36,222 nt of DNA from NCBI GenBank assembly GCA_029262355.1, contig JAJCZO010000110.1:1-36222 (forward strand). Direction: 5' to 3'. The notes beneath the pieces were generated by a model. It was not told the origin of the DNA. It did not search any database and saw only the letters and a program-made list of their open reading frames with translations. Below, in pieces: positions 30,852 to 36,222 of this stretch. Each line of letters starts with the position of its first letter. Position 1 is the first letter of the stretch. A program made the position numbers and the translations under genes. Origin of the DNA: Deltaproteobacteria bacterium. Lineage in GTDB: Bacteria; Desulfobacterota; Binatia; UBA12015.

Positions 30852-33290
30852 TTGAAAAACTCACTGATCCTAGTAGTTTGCGTCGCCTGGGGCGTCGCCG
30901 CGGCAGGGCTCGCCCACGCGGGCGAGGCACCCGGTTTTGCAGCCTATGCGACGGAGTCGCTCCGGTTGGGCCATCGCACCGTGATTCGAGGTGGTGCCGC
31001 GGGCGCGTTCGGCCTGTCGCCGGACGATGGATTGGTCGAGATCCAAGGCGGGCGCGTCGTCGACGGAGTCTACGGCCAGACGGTCGTTCTCGGCCCTTCG
31101 GCCAAGGCGAAACACGTGTTCGCACACGAGCTGGTTGATCGCGGTGGCTCGTTCAAGGAGCTCGCGCCGCTGCCGGAGGGCCTCCCGGCGATCGCGCCAC
31201 CTCCCAATCCAACTCCGCACGGTGAGGACCTGCTCATTCCGGACGGTGAGACGTCCCATCTCGGGCCCGACATTCGGCGTGTCGACGTGGGCGAGCGGGC
31301 GACGCTGATCATCGATGGCGGGGAGCATCGCATCGAGTCGTTGCGTGTTGGCTACCGTGGCCGGGTCGAGATTCGTTCGCCGAGTCTCCTGTATGTCCAC
31401 GGCGACATCCACATCGAAGAACTCGGCTTCCTTGGTACGCCCAAGCGCAAGCGTGCGGTCCAGGCAACCTTCATCGTTTCCGGGGACGTCGACATCGGCC
31501 CTCGCGCACGCGTCAAAGCCGCTCTTCGTGCGCCTGTCGGGAAAATCCGCGTGCAAGAGCGCGCGCGACTGCATGGGAGTCTCGTTGGTCGATCGATCGA
31601 CATCGCGGCGCGGGCGCGACTCAAGTTCATCCCCTGGGACGTACCAGCGGACCAGGACCCGGCTTGCTTTCGTCTCGAGTGCAACGCCGTCGTCGGCGGA
31701 ACGATCCAGTGCGTGCCTTTTCCGACTCCTGGCGACGCGTGCGACGACGGCAACGCTTGTACCTACGCCGACACGTGCGACACGGCTGGATACTGCGTCC
31801 CGGGGTCCGCGGTGGCCAACCCGGATCCTCAAGACCAGTATCCGTGCCTACTCGACAGCTGCGACCCAACCACCGGATACACCGCGCCGTACGGAACCGT
31901 CTGCGACGCGAACCCCCAGTGTCACGTGAGTCTCGTGTGCAATGGCTGGGGCCCCGGCTGCCATGAGTCCCTTGGGCAGCTGCCGGCAGGGACGCCGTGC
32001 GATGATGGGATTCCGAACAACGGCGCCGACGCTTGCGGGTTGCACGGCCAGTGTACTGGGGAGTTCGGGCCCTATGACTGCAAAGCGAACAACTGCGGTA
32101 CGCCCCCGGACCCGGCGTGCTGGCTCGATCAACATCCGGGGTTCCGTCTACGGCTTTCGTGGCCCGTCGGCGGTCAGCCGTTGGGGTACGATCAATGGCC
32201 CCCGGCGATGCAGCAGGAGTTCCACCAGGCCTTCACGGACGCTTGGGACTGGATTCAGAACGGCTTCCAGAACTTCCAAGGAACGCCGCTGCCCGAGCCC
32301 CTTCCAAACGTCAAGGTGCTCGCCGATACGGAGCCGGCCCTCACCGAGTTCACCGAGGCGACGGCTCGGCCCTTCTACTTTGCGAAAGTGGCGCACAGCC
32401 TGGCGCTCGAAGCGTCGGGAAATCTGCCGTGGTCCATGTGTGACTACACGATCGATATGCTCTCGAACCTCCTTTACCGACCGCAAAGGCTTCAGGGAGG
32501 GACGACGACAAATCCGAACTTCCGGCCGAACGGCGCCGTGGTCCCGGCTCATCCCACAGTGACGTACCCGTTCCTCGCGGACAACGGAATGATCGGGGTC
32601 TCGACGGAGGAGACGATTTACCGCCTCGTCGATTGGACCCGCCGCCTGCGCCACCACATCGGTGTGATGACGGCTCTGAACGCCGAGAAGCACTGGCAGT
32701 ACCGCGGGGCCCCACCGGTCTCGCGGACCATCGACGGGACATGCCGCCAGAACGCGGCCCACGGGCTTGGCCACTGGACGAAAGGCTGCGGAGGAACGAT
32801 GGCCTTCTTGCGGGACGTTCTACAGGCCGTGAACATCCCGGTTCGGCCTTTGGGCCATTGCGGACACACCCAAGTCGGCTTCCCCACCGATGGACTCTAT
32901 CTCGGGCATGGCGACGATCCCTACTCCTACTTCAAACACGGGCTCTCCGTCGTTCCGCCTCTCGGTGCGATCCTGATCGACGAACCGACGTATCAAGCGT
33001 GGTTCAGTGGACCCCCCGCTCCGGGTTGTCCCGAGGTCAGCCGGCGGCCCGCGCAACTCGCGGCGCAGTTTCTGCCAGACGAGCTTGCTATCGCCCATTG
33101 CGTGGATCTCAAGGACGGCAAGAGCCACGCCGACAGCTACGTGGCGCAGTCCTTGTCACCGGCGTACACCGTCGCGGAGTTGGAGGCGCAGAACCTCTGG
33201 CAGCAACTGGATCAGCGGCTCGTGACGCTAGGGCTCAGCCCGACGTGGGGCTGTTACTTGCCGAGTATCTACTCCTCCTGCACGCCGTGA
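30852..33290 (+). CDS. Secreted Cys-rich protein with a transglutaminase-like C-terminal domain
   Basis: 812 residues from the TTG at 30852, which has GAGGA six bases upstream and begins the signal peptide KNSLILVVCVAWGVAAAGLAHA; the frame is open from a GTG at 30822. Residues about 20-265 are strand-rich, with bactofilin-like repeats (VSGDVDIGPRARVKAALRAP, LHGSLVGRSIDIAARARL). About 270-420 is a Cys-rich block of the CDDGNACTYADTCD type seen in myxobacterial surface proteins. The C-terminal 380 residues include GCGGTMAFLRDVLQAVNIP, then LGHCGHTQVGF and YLGHGDDPYSY, which fit the Cys-His-Asp order of transglutaminase-like peptidases. Probably an extracellular crosslinking or protease-like enzyme. 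Confidence 0.75.
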   Translation: MKNSLILVVCVAWGVAAAGLAHAGEAPGFAAYATESLRLGHRTVIRGGAAGAFGLSPDDGLVEIQGGRVVDGVYGQTVVLGPSAKAKHVFAHELVDRGGSFKELAPLPEGLPAIAPPPNPTPHGEDLLIPDGETSHLGPDIRRVDVGERATLIIDGGEHRIESLRVGYRGRVEIRSPSLLYVHGDIHIEELGFLGTPKRKRAVQATFIVSGDVDIGPRARVKAALRAPVGKIRVQERARLHGSLVGRSIDIAARARLKFIPWDVPADQDPACFRLECNAVVGGTIQCVPFPTPGDACDDGNACTYADTCDTAGYCVPGSAVANPDPQDQYPCLLDSCDPTTGYTAPYGTVCDANPQCHVSLVCNGWGPGCHESLGQLPAGTPCDDGIPNNGADACGLHGQCTGEFGPYDCKANNCGTPPDPACWLDQHPGFRLRLSWPVGGQPLGYDQWPPAMQQEFHQAFTDAWDWIQNGFQNFQGTPLPEPLPNVKVLADTEPALTEFTEATARPFYFAKVAHSLALEASGNLPWSMCDYTIDMLSNLLYRPQRLQGGTTTNPNFRPNGAVVPAHPTVTYPFLADNGMIGVSTEETIYRLVDWTRRLRHHIGVMTALNAEKHWQYRGAPPVSRTIDGTCRQNAAHGLGHWTKGCGGTMAFLRDVLQAVNIPVRPLGHCGHTQVGFPTDGLYLGHGDDPYSYFKHGLSVVPPLGAILIDEPTYQAWFSGPPAPGCPEVSRRPAQLAAQFLPDELAIAHCVDLKDGKSHADSYVAQSLSPAYTVAELEAQNLWQQLDQRLVTLGLSPTWGCYLPSIYSSCTP

Positions 33291-33586
33291 GGGGGAAGCG
33301 TGCGGGATGTCCGAAATCAGCGCACTGCACCGTTGACCGGACTCCCGCACGGCCGTACTGGCTTCCATGATGGCGGACAAGGCCCTCGGACGCACCGCGG
33401 GCGCTGTGCGTAGCGAAAACCTCGTAGCGGGGGAATTCCGTGACCACGGGGCCCAGCGCGGATGGGAAACGGGCGCGCTGGTGCAGGAGATCGCGGGCGT
33501 AACGACCTACACGCTGGCCCACGTCGATCGCGGGTGGAGGCGTGCCGCGCGCTGGCAGCGGCACCGCTGATGCGAAACCGTAGCCG
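33291..33586. other. Gene-less region before the IS element
   Basis: About 300 bases between the Cys-rich protein and the transposase stop. Short open frames exist on both strands but none has an RBS, domain or coding-like composition. The left end of the IS was not found here. Confidence 0.4.
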
Positions 33587-34612
33587 TCAGGCAGCGAGAC
33601 GTGAATATCTGTGATGCAATCCGCCGAGCACGGGGAGCGCGACTACATTCCCCATCTCTGGGGGCTCCACGGCGCGTGGCTCAGGGCAGTCGTCGTCGAG
33701 ACCTTGGTGGGTCCGAGCCTCGTGATAGTAGTCAACGTACTCGCGAAGAATGCGACGCAGGTGCTGCGCGCCGAGGACGATGACATGGTCGACGCATTCG
33801 CGACGGAGAGATTCGATGACGCGCTCGACGTACGGATTCTGCCAAGGCGACCAAACCGCGGTCACGACCTGCTCTATGCCCATCGAGTTCACGCGTCGCA
33901 CGAAGTCGGCGCCGTAGATGCTGTCGCGATCACGCAGCAGGTACCTGGGTGCCGTGTCGTAGGGAAATGCCTCGACGATCTGCTGTCCGGTCCAGCGAGC
34001 CGATGGCGACATCGTCACCTCGATGTGAACGATGCGGCGTCGATCATGAGCCAGAACGACCAACACGCAGAGCAGTTGGAACGTCACCGTCGGCACTACG
34101 AAGAAGTCGATGGCCACGATGTCGCTGGCGTGGTTCTTCAGGAATGTTCTCCAGTTTTGTGACGGCGGCTTCCTGGTCCTCGGTCGGTATTTCCGCACCG
34201 TCGACCGACTTGCATCGATGCCGAGCTTGGCGAGTTCCGCCTGGATGCGGGGGCTGCCCCACGTCGAGTTGTAACGCCACATCTGTCGGATCATGTTTCG
34301 GTGCTCGGGATCGAGCCTGGGGCGACCGCCTGCATTGCTGCTCTTCCACCTCCAGTACCCTCGGAATCCAGCTCGGTGCCAGGCGATAACGGTCGCGGGC
34401 TTCACGATGACCAGACTGCCCTTCCAGCCCGACCACAGTTGTCGCAGCGCCACCCAGACCGCGCGGCCCGCCCCGGTTAGTCGGGGCCGCCTTCCTTGGC
34501 GATGGGCCACCATCAGCTGATGGCGCAGAGCGACGTTCTCGAGGGTGAGATTCGCGCGGCTTCGCAACGCCGAGACGAGGCTCCGAACCAGAGCAGGCAG
34601 GACGTCGACCAT
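33587..34612 (-). CDS. Integrase-core (DDE) IS transposase, apparently intact
   Basis: 341 residues from the ATG at 34612. The N-terminal part (ALRSRANLTLENVALRHQLM, VAHRQGRRPRLTGAGRAVW) and a helix-turn-helix-like middle (MWRYNSTWGSPRIQAELAK) lead to the integrase core. The catalytic residues are Asp in VAIDFFVVP, Asp in YLLRDRDSIYG, and Glu in PYVERVIESLRREC. The C-terminal GGLHHRYSRLAA ending is the family norm. The frame is uninterrupted, so this copy may be active. Terminal inverted repeats were not identified with confidence on either side. It belongs to the same family as the fragments at 13541, 26197 and 35612. Confidence 0.9.
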   Translation of the reverse strand: MVDVLPALVRSLVSALRSRANLTLENVALRHQLMVAHRQGRRPRLTGAGRAVWVALRQLWSGWKGSLVIVKPATVIAWHRAGFRGYWRWKSSNAGGRPRLDPEHRNMIRQMWRYNSTWGSPRIQAELAKLGIDASRSTVRKYRPRTRKPPSQNWRTFLKNHASDIVAIDFFVVPTVTFQLLCVLVVLAHDRRRIVHIEVTMSPSARWTGQQIVEAFPYDTAPRYLLRDRDSIYGADFVRRVNSMGIEQVVTAVWSPWQNPYVERVIESLRRECVDHVIVLGAQHLRRILREYVDYYHEARTHQGLDDDCPEPRAVEPPEMGNVVALPVLGGLHHRYSRLAA

Positions 34613-34799
34613 GACCGACCCAGATCCTCGATCCGGCGCGAAACGTCAATGATCTTCATCGTTACGCGGTTCTCGTTACCCACAGGCGACCAGATCAGCA
34701 GCTGCCGACGGTAGCACCCAGCGATGAGATAGATATGGATAGGGTGCTGCGGATCCATTGCCACGACCGGCAACGGACTCACTCAAAATGGGGATCTCC

Positions 34800-35282
34800 A
34801 TGACTCGAACCGTTGCTCTTCCTATCGAAGGCGGCTGCCAATGTGGCGGGCTGCGCTACCAGGTCGTCGCGCCACCCCTGATGATCTATGCGTGCCACTG
34901 CTCCAGCTGCCAGCGAATCGCGGGGGGCGCCTTTGGGCTCCCCACGACGATCACCGAAGACTCCCTCAAATTCACCTCAGGAACCCCACGGGAGGTGGTC
35001 TGGAGATCCGATTCCGGCAACGAACGCTACGGCACGTTTTGCGGCGATTGTGGATGCCGGATCGCGCATGGCCAGAAACCGTCCAACGGAATCTTGAGCC
35101 TGCGTGCGGGAACGTTCGACGACCCGAGCTGGGTCGTCCCCGCCGGGCACACCTGGACGAAGAGCGCCCAGCCCTGGTTCAAGTTCGATCCCGACGACAT
35201 CTTGTGGGAGGAGCAGCCGACGGACTACGTGCCACTCATCGAGAAATTCCAGACTCTCGTTGCGTTCGGCGAGAAGTCCTAG
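34800..35282 (+). CDS. GFA-family (CENP-V/GFA zinc-binding) protein
   Basis: 160 residues from the ATG at 34800 (the ATG at 34788 is an alternative; no strong RBS decides). The N-terminus holds GGCQCGGLRYQV, then YACHCSSCQRIAGGAFG, and later FCGDCGCRIAHG: the CxC, CxxC and CxxC zinc ligands of the GFA family. SLRAGTFDDPSWVVP and SAQPWFKFDPD complete the fold. The founding member condenses formaldehyde with glutathione, but most members have unknown substrates. It lies between two IS transposases and may have been carried in. Confidence 0.85.
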   Translation: MTRTVALPIEGGCQCGGLRYQVVAPPLMIYACHCSSCQRIAGGAFGLPTTITEDSLKFTSGTPREVVWRSDSGNERYGTFCGDCGCRIAHGQKPSNGILSLRAGTFDDPSWVVPAGHTWTKSAQPWFKFDPDDILWEEQPTDYVPLIEKFQTLVAFGEKS

Positions 35283-35611
35283 CGCACTCGGCTTGAGCGG
35301 CTCGCAGGAAATGAAGGGCCACAGGAAGTGTCGTCGCGATCGAGTTTTCGGAAGCCACAGTTATTCGAAGAAGCGCCCGCCCTCGACATCTCGCACCGAC
35401 TAACCCTGGTGCCCCCCGTCCTGTCCGGAAACTCCGCCGGCGGCGTCATGCAGCCTCTCGATAGTAGTGGGCGCGGCGCGACCTACGCGTTCATCGAGAC
35501 GTCTCTTCGATTCTGATCAGACGCTCTCCCGGACCGTCCCGATGCCGGCCACCAGGCTTCTCACCTGCATCGAGCACGACCTGTGCGTTCTCAGAACCGT
35601 CCGCGATCCGA
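35283..35611. other. Gene-less region containing an IS end
   Basis: No supported gene. The repeat at 35414-35459 lies here and probably marks the left end of the element whose transposase starts beyond the window. Confidence 0.45.
35414..35459. repeat. TGTCCGGAAACTC-type IS end
   Basis: This matches 24784-24829 at most positions (CCCCGTCCTGTCCGGAAACTC then a gapless GCAGCCTCTC end). It lies about 150-195 bases past the stop of the partial transposase at 35612, the expected place for its left terminal repeat. Confidence 0.55.
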
Positions 35612-36222
35612 TCACGCGGCCTCTGCCCACGTGTAGCGATGCTGGAGCCCCCCAACACGTGGTAGGCCGACTACCCGCCCAGTCGAGGAGCGTCGCTGCT
35701 CGGCCAATCGTCCCGACGGAGCGTCTCGCGTTCGCGTGTGAACGCGGTCGGCGTTGTAGTAGCCCACGTAGGAAGTGAGAAGTCGCCTCAGGTGTCGCTC
35801 GCCCAGAACGATGACATGATCGAGTAGCTCTCGACGGCACCTCCCGATCCATTGCTCCGCGTAGGCATTCTGCCACGGGCACCGGTAGGCCGTGTGGATC
35901 GGCTCACTGTCGAGAGCCTGGATCGCCGCATCGACGCGAGCGCCAAAGATCGTGTCTCGGTCATGGATGACGTAGCGCCGTGCCAACTCGTCCGGGGAGG
36001 ATTCGCGGAGCTGTTGGATGACCCACGCAGACGTCGGGTTCACCGTGACGTTGAAGTGGACGATGCGCCGGGAGCCATGCGCGATGAGGAACCAGACGTA
36101 GAGAAGCTCAAACCAGGCCGTTGGTACGACCATGAAATCCATCGCAGAGATCACGTCTCGGTGGTTCCGAAGGAAAGTCCGCCACCGTTGCCGCTGGCGC
36201 GGGTCGGACGGTCGTTTGGGTA
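35612..36222 (-). CDS. Integrase-core IS transposase, N-terminus outside the window
   Basis: At least 202 residues; the frame stays open to the right edge (WRTFLRNHRDVISAMDF...), so the start lies outside. Catalytic Asp are in SAMDFMVVPTAW and YVIHDRDTIFGA. The expected Glu segment reads NAYAEQWIGRCRREL, keeping the Glu, though the family more often has ERVIxSIRREC. The C-terminus GGLQHRYTWAEAA is normal. It is clearly a diverged relative of the transposase at 33587-34612, not a recent copy. Its probable left end is the repeat at 35414. Confidence 0.85.
   Translation of the reverse strand, partial: PKRPSDPRQRQRWRTFLRNHRDVISAMDFMVVPTAWFELLYVWFLIAHGSRRIVHFNVTVNPTSAWVIQQLRESSPDELARRYVIHDRDTIFGARVDAAIQALDSEPIHTAYRCPWQNAYAEQWIGRCRRELLDHVIVLGERHLRRLLTSYVGYYNADRVHTRTRDAPSGRLAEQRRSSTGRVVGLPRVGGLQHRYTWAEAA

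Noticed and set aside
29401..31125. 574-codon minus-strand open frame
   Set aside because: It lies antisense to the AAA/TPR ATPase and the secreted protein, is Arg/Pro-rich and has no recognisable domain; a GC-driven shadow.
33308..33318. TGTCCGAAATC as a left end of the intact IS at 33587
   Set aside because: Matches the TGTCCGGAAACTC core poorly and has no inverted partner near 34650-34800.
33367..33570. Small plus-strand frame (67 codons) before the IS
   Set aside because: No RBS, no known domain and no conserved-looking composition.
1..36222. CRISPR array
   Set aside because: No set of regularly spaced repeats was seen; the repeats found are IS ends or operators.

Overview
The window is high-GC DNA from what is probably a free-living, uncultured Myxococcota or former-Deltaproteobacteria-like organism. 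That placement is inferred from collagen-like and Cys-rich secreted proteins, a very large AAA/TPR regulatory ATPase, a MocR regulator and abundant IS debris. No rRNA or marker gene confirms it. The stretch is clearly accessory: at least eight transposase copies or scars (IS66, IS3 and an integrase-core IS family), a serine recombinase, several decayed housekeeping genes, a tRNA 3' scar, and several multi-gene cassettes that look like defence or signalling islands.

Layout. 1-141 is the right end of an IS66 element (transposase tail plus terminal inverted repeat) that appears to interrupt a small gene starting at 197 on the minus strand. 266-797 holds two small XRE regulators with tandem palindromic operators. 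878-2936 holds small exported proteins: a collagen-like protein split by an in-frame amber, two tandem paralogous 4-Cys proteins and a lipoprotein. 2961-8004 is a candidate defence locus: a membrane-anchored protein with a MuF-like Cys motif, divergent from an HNH-SF2 helicase fusion that is translationally coupled to a 438-residue unknown protein. 8258-11460 is a ThuA-like gene plus a lipocalin-like gene, divergent from a MocR regulator across a nested palindrome. 11572-13528 holds a serine recombinase with a small upstream gene, then an XRE regulator coupled to a PC4-like protein. 13541-14690 is IS debris including an oppositely oriented IS66 remnant.

14687-16796 holds a small membrane protein, an enolase pseudogene and a fragment of a P-type metal ATPase. 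17077-20151 encodes a 1024-residue SEFIR-TPR protein. After an IS3 scar and a broken DUF2490 gene comes the most unusual locus: a tight four-gene operon at 21215-24702. It encodes a nucleotidyltransferase-fold protein, a ParB/Srx-like protein, a divergent class III nucleotide cyclase-like protein and a cupin. A tRNA 3' end followed by its own terminator (25091-25157) lies just downstream and looks like the distal attachment site of an integrated island.

25516-33290 holds a SAM methyltransferase, an IS scar, and then a secreted protein and a Cys-rich transglutaminase-like secreted protein on either side of a 1121-residue AAA/TPR ATPase. The two secreted-protein genes share a 37-bp upstream element at nearly the same distance from their starts, suggesting one regulon. 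33587-36222 holds an intact integrase-core transposase, a GFA-family protein and a second transposase running off the window.

Gene starts were chosen by Shine-Dalgarno spacing and domain limits. Family assignments are by motif recognition only; no database search was run.
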